A stretch of DNA of 64,000 bases from Actinomycetota bacterium (lineage in GTDB: Bacteria > Actinomycetota > Acidimicrobiia > Spongiisociales > UBA11373): contig JAHLKU010000006.1 of the NCBI GenBank assembly GCA_020444505.1, positions 1 through 64,000 of the forward strand, read 5' to 3'. Position 1 is the first letter of the stretch. Each line of letters opens with the position of its first letter. This document shows, in pieces, positions 30,194 through 40,799 of this stretch. The translations under genes were made by a program, and so were the position numbers. The notes beneath the pieces were generated by a model. It saw only the letters and a list, made by a program, of their open reading frames with translations, was not told the DNA's origin and did no database searches.

Positions 30194-31011
30194 CCGACCG
30201 GCACCGCACCCTCGGCCACGGCACCGGAGGCGGCCCCTCGCCCGAGGGAGCGGACGCCGGTGACGGCGCCGCAGCCCCCGAAGGCGCGACGGCGACCCGC
30301 CCCGTCCGGGCGCCCCGGTGGGTGCCGGCGGCCATCGCCGGCGCCCTGGTGGTGGGCGCCGCGCTGGGCGCCACCGTCACCCTGCTGGTGACCGGTGACG
30401 ACGCCCCCGATGCCCAGGGAGCCGCAGCCGCGGCGGCGGGACCCGGGGACGGCACGGCATCCACGATCACGCTCCCCCAGACCGGCGTCGACGACCCCGA
30501 CGCCTACGGGACGGTGGAGGTGACCGGGGCGGTGCTGCCCCGCTACGGCAGCGCCACCGACCTCGCCGTCGGCATGGCCGCCCCCGAGGTGCAGGGCGCC
30601 GACTTCGACGGCAACGACGTGGCGATCACCGCCGACGGCCGGGCCAAGCTCATCGTGTTCCTGGCCCACTGGTGCCCCTACTGCGGCCAGGAGGCACCGG
30701 TGATCCGGGAGTGGTACGCCGCCACCGAACTGCCCGACGGCGTGGACGTGTACACCGTCGACACTCTCACCGACTTCACCCGGTCCAACTACCCGCCCCG
30801 CGCCTGGTACGAGCAGCAGTCCTGGAACGTCCCGCTGCTGGTGGACGACCACCTCGACACCGTCGCCGAGGCCTTCGGGCTGAACGCCGTGCCGTTCTGG
30901 GTGCTGGTGAACGCCGACGGCACCATCGCCGGGCGCTACGCAGGCGGCGGCGTGCCCGCCGACACGCTGACCGAGATCGTCACCCAGTTGGCGGGCGGCG
31001 CCACGCCCTGA
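30190..31011 (+). CDS. TlpA/ResA-like membrane-anchored thiol-disulfide protein 2
   Basis: LIVFLAHWCPYCGQEAPVI; EAFGLNAVPFWVLVNADG; 4-bp overlap with the previous gene. Confidence 0.87.
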   Translation: MTDRHRTLGHGTGGGPSPEGADAGDGAAAPEGATATRPVRAPRWVPAAIAGALVVGAALGATVTLLVTGDDAPDAQGAAAAAAGPGDGTASTITLPQTGVDDPDAYGTVEVTGAVLPRYGSATDLAVGMAAPEVQGADFDGNDVAITADGRAKLIVFLAHWCPYCGQEAPVIREWYAATELPDGVDVYTVDTLTDFTRSNYPPRAWYEQQSWNVPLLVDDHLDTVAEAFGLNAVPFWVLVNADGTIAGRYAGGGVPADTLTEIVTQLAGGATP

Positions 31012-31064
31012 CCGGGCTGCCGCCGCCCTGCCAGAGTGAGGGGACCCGAGCCGCGAGGAGCGCC

Positions 31065-31997
31065 ATGGAATTCGGCCTCATGACCGAGCCCCAACTGGGC
31101 ATGACGTACGCCCAACTGGCCGACACGGCGCGGTTCGCCGAGGAGATCGGGCTGGACGTGTTCGCCCGGTCCGACCACTTCGCCTTCCCCCGCTTCGATG
31201 CGCCGCACGCCACCGAGGCCTTCGCCACCCTCGCCGGCCTCGCCCGGGAGACGAGCCGCATCCAGTTGTGCGTGCTGGTGTCGCCCATCACCTTCCGCCA
31301 CCCCGGGCTCATCGCCAAGACGGCCGCCACCATCGACGAGATGTCGGGCGGACGGCTGCTGCTCGGCATCGGGACCGGGTGGATGCCCGAGGAGCACGAC
31401 CTGCTGGGCATGGAGTTCCCCGACACCGGAGAGCGATTCGACCGCATGGAGGAGGCCCTCGCCTACCTGCGGGCGGCGTTCGACCCCGACGGCCCCGGCT
31501 TCACCGGCGAGCACTACACCCTGGCCCCGGCGCCGCTGCGGCCGTCCCCCACCGGCATCGGCATCGTGGTGGGCGGCAAGGGGCCCCGCAGGACGCCCCG
31601 GCTGGCCGGCACCTACGCCGACGAGTTCAACGTGTTCTCCAGCCCGCTGGACGAGATGGCCGGGCGCATCGCCGCGGCCAGGGCGGCGGCCGCCGCCGCC
31701 GGCAGGGACCCGGCGGCGTTGAAGGTCAGCATGATGTGCCAGGCCGTCGCCGGGACCGACCAGGCCTCCTACCGCTCGAACCTGGAGCAGATCGCCGGCG
31801 CCGACCCGTTCGGCAGGAGCGCGGACGAGGTGGCGGCGGCCCTGGCCGCACGGGGGCTGCCGGTGGGCACCGGCCCCGAGGCGCGCGAGGCCGTGGCGAG
31901 GCTCGCCGAAGCCGGCGTGGACCGCCTCTACGTCCAGCACTTCGGCCCGTGGGGCCACGGCCTCCTGGAGGACGTGTTCGCCGCCGTGCGGGGTTGA
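31065..31997 (+). CDS. LLM-class flavin/F420-dependent oxidoreductase
   Basis: EFGLMTEPQLGMTYAQLADTARFAEEIGLDVFARSDHF, RLLLGIGTGWMPEEHDLLGMEFP. Confidence 0.9.
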   Translation: MEFGLMTEPQLGMTYAQLADTARFAEEIGLDVFARSDHFAFPRFDAPHATEAFATLAGLARETSRIQLCVLVSPITFRHPGLIAKTAATIDEMSGGRLLLGIGTGWMPEEHDLLGMEFPDTGERFDRMEEALAYLRAAFDPDGPGFTGEHYTLAPAPLRPSPTGIGIVVGGKGPRRTPRLAGTYADEFNVFSSPLDEMAGRIAAARAAAAAAGRDPAALKVSMMCQAVAGTDQASYRSNLEQIAGADPFGRSADEVAAALAARGLPVGTGPEAREAVARLAEAGVDRLYVQHFGPWGHGLLEDVFAAVRG

Positions 31998-32081
31998 GAC
32001 CGCGCGACGCGGCCCCGACGCCGACACGCCCCCTGCACCCGGTGGAGTAGGTTCGGGGACATCCGCCGCCCGGGAGCCACC

Positions 32082-33068
32082 ATGGGACGCCGCATCGCCG
32101 CATTGCTCGCCGTGACGCTCCTCGCCGCCGCCTGCGGCACCGACGCGTCGGGGACCGGGGAGCCCGGCACCGTCCTGCTCCGCTACGGGTACCAGCCGGG
32201 CGACGTGATCGCCTACGACCTCCGCCAGGAGGTGCAGGTGACGATCGGGGACCAGGGGCACACCACCACCTCCGCCCTGCAGACCGACGGCACCGCCACG
32301 TACACCTTCTCCGAGGGCCCCGTGCCCGACACCGTGGAGATGTCACTGGCCGGCGGCCTCACCGTGGTGTCCGCCACGGTCGGCATCGACGACGGGGAGC
32401 CCGTGGACGCTCCCGCAGGGACCGTGATGGACCTGGACCTCACGGTGGTCGTCGACCCCAGGGGCCGGGTCGTCTCCGGCACCGTCGGCGAGTACGACCT
32501 CCCGCCGGGGCTGGCCGAGCTCTTCAGCGGTGCCGCAGGCTCGGGCGGCCAGATGTTCGGACCGGTGCTGCCCGAGGAGCCGGTCGCGGTGGGCTCCACC
32601 TGGACCACGACCCAGCGGGCCCAGGGCCTGGGGATGGACTTCACCACCACGATCGAAGGCGTCGTGGCCGCCGAGGAGACCATCGACGGCAGGGCCGTGA
32701 TCCGCGTCGAGACCACGACGTCGATGCCAGCCGTCGAGGTGGACGTGATCGAGATGGCCGCCCAACTGGCGGCCGACCCCGAGGCCTACAGCCGGTTCTT
32801 CGGGGAGGGCTTCACCGCCGAGGACATCCGGGCCGCCGCCGCCGGCCTGGCCATGCTCGAGGCCGCCGGCGCCGAGCTGACCTACGTCATCGAGGAGTCG
32901 ACGACCACGACGACCGCGTGGATGGACCCTGCCACCGGCGACGTGGTGCGCATGGAGGTGTCGATGCTGGTGGTCGCCGTCATGGAGGGACGCGGCGTCC
33001 CCGGCGAGGACGACTCGACGATGGACTGGGAGATGCGCAACCACCAGGTGTACACCCTGGCCGGCTGA
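32082..33068 (+). CDS. putative lipoprotein, unknown function
   Basis: lipobox-like LLAAAC after the signal sequence. Confidence 0.75.
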   Translation: MGRRIAALLAVTLLAAACGTDASGTGEPGTVLLRYGYQPGDVIAYDLRQEVQVTIGDQGHTTTSALQTDGTATYTFSEGPVPDTVEMSLAGGLTVVSATVGIDDGEPVDAPAGTVMDLDLTVVVDPRGRVVSGTVGEYDLPPGLAELFSGAAGSGGQMFGPVLPEEPVAVGSTWTTTQRAQGLGMDFTTTIEGVVAAEETIDGRAVIRVETTTSMPAVEVDVIEMAAQLAADPEAYSRFFGEGFTAEDIRAAAAGLAMLEAAGAELTYVIEESTTTTTAWMDPATGDVVRMEVSMLVVAVMEGRGVPGEDDSTMDWEMRNHQVYTLAG

Positions 33069-33113
33069 GGAACCCGTTCCGGTATCGGGGGCTGCGCCGA
33101 TATGCTGGCGGCC

Positions 33114-33863
33114 ATGCCCGAAGCACCCCTGCTCGTCATCGACGACCTGCGCGCCTCCGTCGACGGCACCGAGATCCTCAAAGGCGTGACCCTGACCGTG
33201 CGGCGTGGCGAGATCCACGCCCTGATGGGCCCCAACGGCTCGGGGAAGTCCACCCTGGCCAACGTGCTGATGGGCCATCCCGACTACGAGGTGACCGGCG
33301 GGAGCATCCGGTTCCTCGGCGAGGACGTCACCGAGTGGTCGCCCGACGCCCGCGGCCGGGCCGGCATGTTCCTGGCGTTCCAGTACCCCGAGGAGATCCC
33401 CGGCGTGTCGGTGGTCAACTTCCTGCGCTCCGCCCTCTCCAACCGCACCGGCACCGACTTCACCGTGCTGGAGCTGCGGCTGAAGGTGATGGACACCATG
33501 AAGGAGCTGGGCATGGACGCCTCCTTCGCCGACCGGTACCTCAACGAGGGCTTCTCCGGCGGCGAGCGGAAGCGCAACGAGGTGCTGCAGATGGCCGTGC
33601 TCGAGCCGGAGCTGGCCATCATGGACGAGACCGACTCCGGGCTCGACATCGACGCCCTGCGCACCGTCGCCGAGGGCGTGACCAAGGTCGCCTCCCCCGA
33701 ACGGGGCTTCCTCATCATCACCCACTACCAGCGGATGCTCGACTACATCACCCCCGACGTCGTCCACGTGTTCGTGGACGGGCGGGTCGTGGAGACCGGC
33801 GACGCCCGCCTGGCCGTGCGGATCGAGGAAGACGGCTACGAGGCCTTCCGGCCGGTGGGGTGA
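33114..33863 (+). CDS. sufC: Fe-S cluster assembly ATPase SufC (copy 1)
   Basis: [69 protein letters not shown]7-ATG supports start 33114. Confidence 0.94.
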   Translation: MPEAPLLVIDDLRASVDGTEILKGVTLTVRRGEIHALMGPNGSGKSTLANVLMGHPDYEVTGGSIRFLGEDVTEWSPDARGRAGMFLAFQYPEEIPGVSVVNFLRSALSNRTGTDFTVLELRLKVMDTMKELGMDASFADRYLNEGFSGGERKRNEVLQMAVLEPELAIMDETDSGLDIDALRTVAEGVTKVASPERGFLIITHYQRMLDYITPDVVHVFVDGRVVETGDARLAVRIEEDGYEAFRPVG

Positions 33864-33865
33864 CG

Positions 33866-35095
33866 ATGGGCGACCTGTCCCACCTCCGGGACGACTTCCC
33901 GATCCTCTCCACGGAGATGAACGGGCACCCGCTCGTCTACCTGGACAGCGCCGCCACCACCCAGAAGCCGGTGCAGGTCCTCGACGCGATGGACGGCTAC
34001 TACCGCACCACCAACGCCAACGTCCATCGCGGCGCGTATGCCCTGGCCGTCGAGGCCACCGATGCCTACGAGGGCGCCAGGGCCAAGGTCGCCCGGTTCG
34101 TCAACGCCGCCACCCCGGCCGAGATCGTGTTCACCCGCGGCACCACCACGGCCATCAACGCCATCGCCTACGGGTGGGGCCTCGACCACCTCGGCCCCGG
34201 CGACCGGGTGCTGCTGACCATGCTCGAGCACCACGCCAACGTGGTGCCGTGGCAGATCGTGGCCCGCCACACCGGCGCCGAGCTCGTCTACCTGCCGCTC
34301 ACCGACGGGTACCTCGTGGACACCTCGGCGCTCGACGGCCTGCTCGACGAGCGGGTGAAGGTGGTCGGCTTCTCCGGCATGTCGAACGTGCTGGGGACCA
34401 TCGGCCCCGTCGCCGAGCTCGCCGCCGCCGCCCGCAGCGTCGGGGCGATCTCGGTGGTGGACGCCGCCCAGATGGTGCCGCACATGCCGGTGGACGTGCA
34501 GGCGCTGGGGGTGGACTTCGTGGCCTTCGGCGCCCACAAGATGCTGGGCCCCACCGGCATCGGGGCCCTGTGGGGCCCCATGGATCGGCTGGAGCGGCTG
34601 GAGCCGGCCGAGGGGGGCGGGGAGATGATCCTGGACGTGGGCCTGCAGGAGTCCACCTGGGCCGACATCCCCCACCGCTTCGAGGCGGGCACCCCGCCGA
34701 TCGCCGAAGCCGTCGGCTTCGGGGCGGCGGTGGACTACCTGGAGGCCGTCGGCATGGCGGCGGTGCGGGCGCACGAGGAGCAGATCACCGCCTACGCACT
34801 GGAACGGCTCGCCACCGTGCCCGACCTCACCGTGTACGGCCCCTCCGACGTGTCCGCCCGGGGCGGGGCCGTGTCGTTCACCCTCGCCGACATCCACCCC
34901 CACGACCTGGCCACCATCCTGGACCAGCAGGGCATCGCGGTGCGGGCCGGGCACCACTGCACCCGGCCGCTCCACCGCCTGCTCGACGTGCCGGCCACGG
35001 CCCGGGCGTCGTTCTACGTCTACAGCGTCCCCGGGGAGGTGGACCTCCTGGTCGCCGCCCTCGAGGAGGCGAGGAGGATCTTCGGTGTCGCTTGA
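33866..35095 (+). CDS. sufS: cysteine desulfurase SufS
   Basis: YLDSAATTQKPVQVLDAMDGYYRTTNANVHRG, FGAHKMLGPTGIGALWG, RAGHHCTRPLH. Confidence 0.95.
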   Translation: MGDLSHLRDDFPILSTEMNGHPLVYLDSAATTQKPVQVLDAMDGYYRTTNANVHRGAYALAVEATDAYEGARAKVARFVNAATPAEIVFTRGTTTAINAIAYGWGLDHLGPGDRVLLTMLEHHANVVPWQIVARHTGAELVYLPLTDGYLVDTSALDGLLDERVKVVGFSGMSNVLGTIGPVAELAAAARSVGAISVVDAAQMVPHMPVDVQALGVDFVAFGAHKMLGPTGIGALWGPMDRLERLEPAEGGGEMILDVGLQESTWADIPHRFEAGTPPIAEAVGFGAAVDYLEAVGMAAVRAHEEQITAYALERLATVPDLTVYGPSDVSARGGAVSFTLADIHPHDLATILDQQGIAVRAGHHCTRPLHRLLDVPATARASFYVYSVPGEVDLLVAALEEARRIFGVA

Positions 35096-35534
35096 CGAGC
35101 TGTACCGCGAGGTGATCCTCGACCACTACCGCAACCCCCGGCACCGGGGCCGTCTGGAGCACGCCACCGCCCACGCCGAGGGGCAGAACCCGCTGTGCGG
35201 CGACGAGGTGCGCATCGACCTGGTGGTCGACGGCGGGCGCGTGGTCGAGATCGGCGTGACCGGGCAGGGGTGCTCGATCAGCCAGGCGTCTGCTTCGATG
35301 ATGGCCGAGGCCGTCGCCGGCAAGAGCGTCGCCGAGATCGAGGGCCTCTCGTCCCGCTTCCGGGCGATGATGGACCTCGAGGAGGGCGACGCCGGCATCG
35401 ACGAGTCCCGGCCGGGCGAGTCGCTCGGCGACCTGGAGGCCCTGCAGGGGGTCCGCCGCTTCCCGGTCCGCATCAAGTGCGCGGCCCTGCCCTGGACCAC
35501 CCTCAAGGAGGCGCTGGAGGGGGACGCCGGCTAG
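35085..35534 (+). CDS. sufU: Fe-S scaffold / sulfur transfer protein SufU
   Basis: LYREVILDHYRNPRHRG, NPLCGDEVRIDL, GQGCSISQASASMM, RIKCAALPW. Confidence 0.94.
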   Translation: MSLDELYREVILDHYRNPRHRGRLEHATAHAEGQNPLCGDEVRIDLVVDGGRVVEIGVTGQGCSISQASASMMAEAVAGKSVAEIEGLSSRFRAMMDLEEGDAGIDESRPGESLGDLEALQGVRRFPVRIKCAALPWTTLKEALEGDAG

Positions 35535-35596
35535 GTGACCTTGTCCTCTGGCGGGGCCGCCGCCCCGGCACCACCCTGGCCGGGGAGGTGGTCGTG

Positions 35597-36091
35597 ATGT
35601 CCCGCGAGACCCTGCACCCCGATCGGCTCGCCGAGGTGGCCCTGGCCCTCGAGGCGATGCCCGCCGGCGAGCGGCCCCACTACGGCCTGAGCGCCGACGA
35701 GTTCTCCTTCACGTCGGGGTTCCGCAGCCTCACCTCGTGGTCGGCGGGTGACGCCTACCGGCGGGTCCGGGTGCTCGTCCTGGCCGGCGGCCTCAGGCTC
35801 GAGGGAGGCCGCGCCCGGGCACCGAGGGAGTTCCACCACGGGGACCTGGTGGAGGTCGTCACCCGGGGCGGACGCGGCGCCGGGCTCCGCTTCGCCTCCG
35901 GGGCGAAGGTCCGGCTCCGCCGGGTGCCCTCCCACCTGCTGGAGCCCCTGGCGGGCTACGCGTCGCTGGGGACCGGCGCGCTGGCGTGGGACGCCCTCGA
36001 CGACGCCCAGCGCTCGGAGTGCGCCAGGACCTGGCTGGCCGCCGGGCTGATCCCGGACGCATCGGCCTCGCCGCCCGGGCGCGGCGCCTGA
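35597..36091 (+). CDS. hypothetical protein (164 aa)
   Basis: intact ORF downstream of sufU. Confidence 0.5.
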   Translation: MSRETLHPDRLAEVALALEAMPAGERPHYGLSADEFSFTSGFRSLTSWSAGDAYRRVRVLVLAGGLRLEGGRARAPREFHHGDLVEVVTRGGRGAGLRFASGAKVRLRRVPSHLLEPLAGYASLGTGALAWDALDDAQRSECARTWLAAGLIPDASASPPGRGA

Positions 36092-36092
36092 C

Positions 36093-36620
36093 CTAGCCCA
36101 GCCCCTCCAGCCAGGCGCGGACCTCTGCAGGCGTGCGCAGCCGCACCCACCGCAGGTGGGACCACTCCCCCGACGCCGCGTCCCGCGCGTACCGGGCGTT
36201 GGTGCGGCGATGGGTCCTCACCAGCCACCACAGGATGGAGTCCCGGCTGCAGAAGGCCTTGCGGAACGTCTCCCGGTTGCCGGCCCACAACTCCTCGCGG
36301 CCGCGCACCCGGCGCCGGGTGCGCCGCAGCAGCCGCCACAGGTTCGTACGGAACGGCAGGTCCAGCCACACCACGGTGTCGGCGGCGGCCCAGACCAGGT
36401 CCTGGGAGACGCTGCGGTAGTTCCCGTCCACCACCCAGGCGCCGCCCGCGACGGCCTCCGCCACCTCGGCGCGGATCGTGTCCCGGTCGCGCATCTGCCA
36501 CCCCGGGCCCCAGTGGAGCGCATCCATCTCGACCACGGGGATGCCGAGACGGGCGCCGACGGCAGCGGCGACGGTGGTCTTGCCGGACCCGGTGGGCCCT
36601 ACGACGGAGATGCGGCGCAT
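36093..36620 (-). CDS. P-loop NTPase, adenylate kinase/topology-modulation-like
   Basis: ISVVGPTGSGKTTVAAAVGARLGIPVVEMDALHWGPGW, WVVDGNY. Confidence 0.85.
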   Translation of the reverse strand: MRRISVVGPTGSGKTTVAAAVGARLGIPVVEMDALHWGPGWQMRDRDTIRAEVAEAVAGGAWVVDGNYRSVSQDLVWAAADTVVWLDLPFRTNLWRLLRRTRRRVRGREELWAGNRETFRKAFCSRDSILWWLVRTHRRTNARYARDAASGEWSHLRWVRLRTPAEVRAWLEGLG

Positions 36621-36630
36621 GGCGCCCGCA

Positions 36631-37506
36631 TCATGGCAGGCCGGAGCCGGCCGCCGATCGGGCGAGGAGGAAGGCCCCGTACAGGCCCGCCCTCGCCCCG
36701 AAGTGCGGAGCCTCCACCCGCGGGGCCGGCACGTAGCCGTCCAGTGCCTCGACCATCCGGGCGGCGGCCCGGTCGTGGAGGCCCCTGGCCATGACGCCGC
36801 CGCCGACCACGATCACCTCGGGCGACCAGGCGAGCGTCACCAGGGACAGCCCGGTCCCCACGTACCAGGCCACCAGGTCCCACGCCTCGTGGTCGTCGGG
36901 CAGGTCCTCCCCGGCGATGCCGTAGCGCCGGCGCAGCGACGGCCCCGCCGTCATGCCCTCCCAGCACCCGACGTGGGCGCCGCAGGTGCCCTCGTGATCG
37001 TCGCCCGGCATGCGGGGCACCGGGAGGTGCCCGATCTCGGGGTGCTGCAGGCCCCGGACCGTCCCTCCGTTGGCCACCAGGCCGCCGCCGACCCCGGTGC
37101 CGATGGTGAGGTACGCCGCCACGTCGGCGCCCCCGGCCGCTCCCCATCGCCACTCGGCGAGGGCGGCGGCGTTGACGTCGGTGTCGATGGCCACCGGGGC
37201 GTCGAGGCGGGCCCGGCACTCCTCGACCAGGGGGAACCCCGCCCACCCCCGCTTGGGGGTGGGACCCATCCTCCCCGCCCGCAGGTTCACCGGGCCGAAC
37301 GATGCGATGCCCACCCCGGCGATCTCGTCGCCGCCGGCGGCCTCGCCGACGGCGTCCCTCACCGCATCCCAGGTGCGGTGCGGGTCGTGGCCGGTGGGGA
37401 CCACGGTCTCGGGAGCGGCCAGGACCGGCCGGCCGTCCTCGAAGGCGGCGACGGCGGCGACCACCTTGGTGCCCCCGGTCTCGATGCCCACGTACCACCC
37501 GTCCAT
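36631..37506 (-). CDS. ROK-family sugar kinase (fructokinase/glucokinase-like)
   Basis: YVGIETGGTKVVAAVA, IDTDVNAAALAEWRWGAA, TIGTGVGGGLVANG, CGAHVGCWEGMTAG. Confidence 0.9.
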   Translation of the reverse strand: MDGWYVGIETGGTKVVAAVAAFEDGRPVLAAPETVVPTGHDPHRTWDAVRDAVGEAAGGDEIAGVGIASFGPVNLRAGRMGPTPKRGWAGFPLVEECRARLDAPVAIDTDVNAAALAEWRWGAAGGADVAAYLTIGTGVGGGLVANGGTVRGLQHPEIGHLPVPRMPGDDHEGTCGAHVGCWEGMTAGPSLRRRYGIAGEDLPDDHEAWDLVAWYVGTGLSLVTLAWSPEVIVVGGGVMARGLHDRAAARMVEALDGYVPAPRVEAPHFGARAGLYGAFLLARSAAGSGLP

Positions 37507-37526
37507 GGGCGCAGTCTGGCAGGCGG

Positions 37527-38933
37527 CTACGGGATGCCGCCCTCGGTCATGCCGCGGAGGTCGAGTGCGGCGTCGAGCTCGTCGGCCGGGAGCACGCCCA
37601 TCTCCAGCGCCACCTCGCGCACCGGGCGCCCCTCGGCGGCCGCCCGCTTGGCCACCTCGGCGGCCCGGTCGTAGCCGATCCGGGGGGCCAGGGCGGTGAC
37701 GATGATCACGTTGCGGCCCACCAGGTCGGCGGCGCGGGCCTCGTCGGCGGTGATGCCGTCGACACACCGCTCGGCCAGGAGGTCGGCCGACACCGCCAGC
37801 AGTCCGATCGACTCCAGCAGGTTGCGTGCGATCAACGGCATCATCACGTTCAGCTCCAGCGTGCCGTTGGCCCCGCCCCAGGTGACGGCGGCGTCGTTGC
37901 CGAACACCTGGGCGGCCGCCTGCAGCACCGCCTCGGGGATCACCGGGTTCACCTTGCCCGGCATGATCGACGACCCCGGCTGCAGGGCGGGGAGGCGGAT
38001 CTCGCCGATCCCGGTGGCGGGCCCGGACGCCAGCCAGCGCAGGTCGTTGGCGACCTTGAACATGCCCCCGGCCAGCGCCTTGAGGGCGCCGGAGGCCGCC
38101 ACGGCGGCGTCCTTGCCGCCCTGCGCCTCGAAGTGGTCGTCTGCCTCCCGGAACGGCAGGCCGGTCCGCCGGGCGATCCCTTCGATCACCGCCGCCGCGA
38201 ACCCCTCCGGGGCGTTGATCCCGGTGCCGACCGCCGTGCCGCCCAGGGCCAGCTCGCACAGGCCGTCGAGGGCGGCGTCGACGCGGGCGGCCCCCTTGCG
38301 GATCTGGGCCGCGTAGCCGCCGAACTCCTGGCCGAGACGCACCGGCGTGGCGTCCATCAGATGGGTGCGGCCCGACTTGACCACCCCGTCGAACTCGTCT
38401 GCCTTGGCCTCCAGCGAGGCGGCGAGGCGGTCGAGGGCGGGCAGCAGGTCGGCGGTGATGCCGAGCGCGGCGGCGATGTGGATGGCCGTGGGCACGACGT
38501 CGTTGGACGACTGGCCGGCGTTGACGTGGTCGTTGGGGTGCACGGCCCGCTCCCCCTGCGGGGCGCCGAGGATCTCGGCCGCCCGGTTGGCGATCACCTC
38601 GTTGGCGTTCATGTTCATCGACGTGCCCGACCCGCTCTGGAACAGGCCGGTGGTGAAGCGGCCGCCGCCCACCCGGAACTGCCCGTCGTGGGCCCCGCCT
38701 GCGACCTCGTCGGCGGCGGCCGCCACCGCCTCGGCGAGCGGGCCGTCCAGGATGCCGAGCGCAGCGTTGGCGCGAGCGGCCTCGGCCTTGACCATGCCGA
38801 GGGCGTGCACGAACCGGATGCCGGAGCGGTCGGCTCGCTCCGGGAAGTTGTCGATGGCGCGCTGGGTCTGCGCCCCCCACCTGGCGTCGTCGGGGACCTG
38901 CATCTCCCCCATCGAGTCGCGTTCGGTCCTCAT
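37527..38933 (-). CDS. fumC: fumarate hydratase class II
   Basis: [48 protein letters not shown]. Confidence 0.95.
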   Translation of the reverse strand: MRTERDSMGEMQVPDDARWGAQTQRAIDNFPERADRSGIRFVHALGMVKAEAARANAALGILDGPLAEAVAAAADEVAGGAHDGQFRVGGGRFTTGLFQSGSGTSMNMNANEVIANRAAEILGAPQGERAVHPNDHVNAGQSSNDVVPTAIHIAAALGITADLLPALDRLAASLEAKADEFDGVVKSGRTHLMDATPVRLGQEFGGYAAQIRKGAARVDAALDGLCELALGGTAVGTGINAPEGFAAAVIEGIARRTGLPFREADDHFEAQGGKDAAVAASGALKALAGGMFKVANDLRWLASGPATGIGEIRLPALQPGSSIMPGKVNPVIPEAVLQAAAQVFGNDAAVTWGGANGTLELNVMMPLIARNLLESIGLLAVSADLLAERCVDGITADEARAADLVGRNVIIVTALAPRIGYDRAAEVAKRAAAEGRPVREVALEMGVLPADELDAALDLRGMTEGGIP

Positions 38934-39682
38934 GCGTCCACCTCCAGGGCTGCCGCCACCGTCTCCAGGTAGCGGTCGTACACGGCGGGCTCGCGGTGGG
39001 CCGAGTGCCCCGACCCCTCCAGCACCACGTAGTCGATCATGGGGTTCTCGGCGGCGAACCACTCGCCGATGGTCACCGGCACGATGCCGCCGTGCTCGGG
39101 GTCTCCGCCGACGATGGTGGTCGGCACCCCCAGCGCGGCGGTCTCGGCGATCAGGTTCCAGCCCGGGTTGTCCCGCACCGTGGCCTCCACCACCTCCTCC
39201 GGGCACTGGTCCATGGCGTCCAGTTTGCGCCGGACCTCCTCGGGGTGCCAGGTCGGGCTCTCGGCCGCCACCGCCTCGACCGTGCGGGGGTGGCGGTACG
39301 GCTCCACCAGCCAGGCGACGGCCTCCTCGGTGGGCACGGCCGCCATCAGCAGCGCCGGGTCCTGCAGGATCAGGCGCCGGGCGAAGCCGGGGTCGGCCGT
39401 CTGCGCCAGCACGGCGACGGCGCCGCCCAGGGAGTGGCCGACCACGCCGTCCCACCCCGAGCCGAGCGCTGCGACGTCGGCGGTGTAGCCCCCCAGCGTG
39501 TAGTCGCCGGCACGGGGGCTCCGCCCGTGGCCCCGCAGATCGGCCGCCGTCACCTCGTACCCGAGGGCGGCCAGGTCGGGCCCGACCCTCCACCACCCCT
39601 CGGTGTTCCAGGTGATGCCGTGGAGGAGCAGCAGGCGGCGCCGGCCCCGCCCCCACGTCCGGGTGTGGAGCGGCAGCGGCAC
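38930..39682 (-). CDS. alpha/beta hydrolase
   Basis: [59 protein letters not shown]. Confidence 0.87.
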   Translation of the reverse strand: MPLPLHTRTWGRGRRRLLLLHGITWNTEGWWRVGPDLAALGYEVTAADLRGHGRSPRAGDYTLGGYTADVAALGSGWDGVVGHSLGGAVAVLAQTADPGFARRLILQDPALLMAAVPTEEAVAWLVEPYRHPRTVEAVAAESPTWHPEEVRRKLDAMDQCPEEVVEATVRDNPGWNLIAETAALGVPTTIVGGDPEHGGIVPVTIGEWFAAENPMIDYVVLEGSGHSAHREPAVYDRYLETVAAALEVDA

Positions 39683-39687
39683 CGGCC

Positions 39688-40473
39688 CTAGAGCCCGGCC
39701 AGGAAGTCGGCGCCGTCGTCGTCCTCGGGTTCGGAGAGGTCGATGCCGAGGTCGGCGGCGATGGCGTCGTAGCCCTTCGCCTCCAGTTCCTCGGCCAGTT
39801 CTGGCCCGCCCGAGCGCACGATCCGGCCCGCCATCATCACGTGCACCCGATCGGGGGTGACGTAGCGGAGGATCCGGCTGTAGTGGGTGATGAGCAGCAC
39901 GCCGAGGGCGGGGCTCCGCATCGCCTCGACGGCGGCGGCCACCTCGCGGACGGCGTCGATGTCGAGGCCGCTGTCGATCTCGTCGAGGATCGCCACCTTG
40001 GGCGCCATCGACATCAACTGGAAGATCTCCGATCGCTTCTTCTCGCCGCCCGACAGCCCCTCGTTGACCGGACGCTCCAGGAATCGATCCATGCCCAGTT
40101 CGGCGACGGCGGCGGCCATCCGGTCCCCGAACCCGTCGCCGCTCCCCGCCGCCTGGGCGATCTCGCCCATCAGGTCGTCGAGGGTGACGCCCGGCACCTC
40201 CACCGGGTACTGGAACGCCTCGAACAGCCCGAGGCGGGCGCGCTCGTCCACCGGCAGGCCGAGCACGTCGGTGCCGCCCACCCGGGCCGAGCCGGATGCG
40301 TGGTACTCGGGCTTGCCCATCAGCACGTGGCACAGCGTGGACTTGCCGGAGCCGTTGGGGCCCATGAGCGCATGGACCTCGCCGAACGGCACCTCGAGGT
40401 CGACGCCCTTGAGGATCTGGAGCTCGCCGAGGCCGGCCTGCAGCCCGGTGATGGAGAGTGCGGGTCCGCTCAC
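39688..40473 (-). CDS. sufC: Fe-S cluster assembly ATPase SufC (copy 2)
   Basis: [62 protein letters not shown]. Confidence 0.93.
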   Translation of the reverse strand: MSGPALSITGLQAGLGELQILKGVDLEVPFGEVHALMGPNGSGKSTLCHVLMGKPEYHASGSARVGGTDVLGLPVDERARLGLFEAFQYPVEVPGVTLDDLMGEIAQAAGSGDGFGDRMAAAVAELGMDRFLERPVNEGLSGGEKKRSEIFQLMSMAPKVAILDEIDSGLDIDAVREVAAAVEAMRSPALGVLLITHYSRILRYVTPDRVHVMMAGRIVRSGGPELAEELEAKGYDAIAADLGIDLSEPEDDDGADFLAGL

Positions 40474-40799
40474 GATGCCACCTCCAGGGGCTCCAGGGTC
40501 ACGAAGACGTCGCCGTCCTCCACCGCGACGGCGTAGACCTCCACCGGCTTGGTCGCCGGGAAGGAGCCCGGTTCTCCCGTGCGCAGGTCGAACTCGGAGC
40601 CGTGCCGTGGGCACTCGACTGCGCCGTCGAACAGCTCGCCGTCGGCCAGCGACGCCTCGGCGTGGCTGCAGCGGTCGGCGAGGGCGAACACCTCTCCTCC
40701 CACCCGGAACACCGCGATGCGGTGGCCGAAGGCGTCCACCCGGACGCCCCGTCCGTCGGGCAGGTCGGCCAGCGGGGCGATGCGCACCTTCTCGCTCAC
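40470..40799 (-). CDS. Rieske-type [2Fe-2S] ferredoxin
   Basis: CSHAEASLADGELFDGAVECPRHGSEFDLRTGEP. Confidence 0.93.
   Translation of the reverse strand: MSEKVRIAPLADLPDGRGVRVDAFGHRIAVFRVGGEVFALADRCSHAEASLADGELFDGAVECPRHGSEFDLRTGEPGSFPATKPVEVYAVAVEDGDVFVTLEPLEVAS

Noticed and set aside
33102-33113. Upstream ATG for sufC1 given by the ORF track
   Set aside because: This ATG lies inside a probable -10 element (TATGCT); start at 33114 fits homologous N-termini and leaderless spacing.
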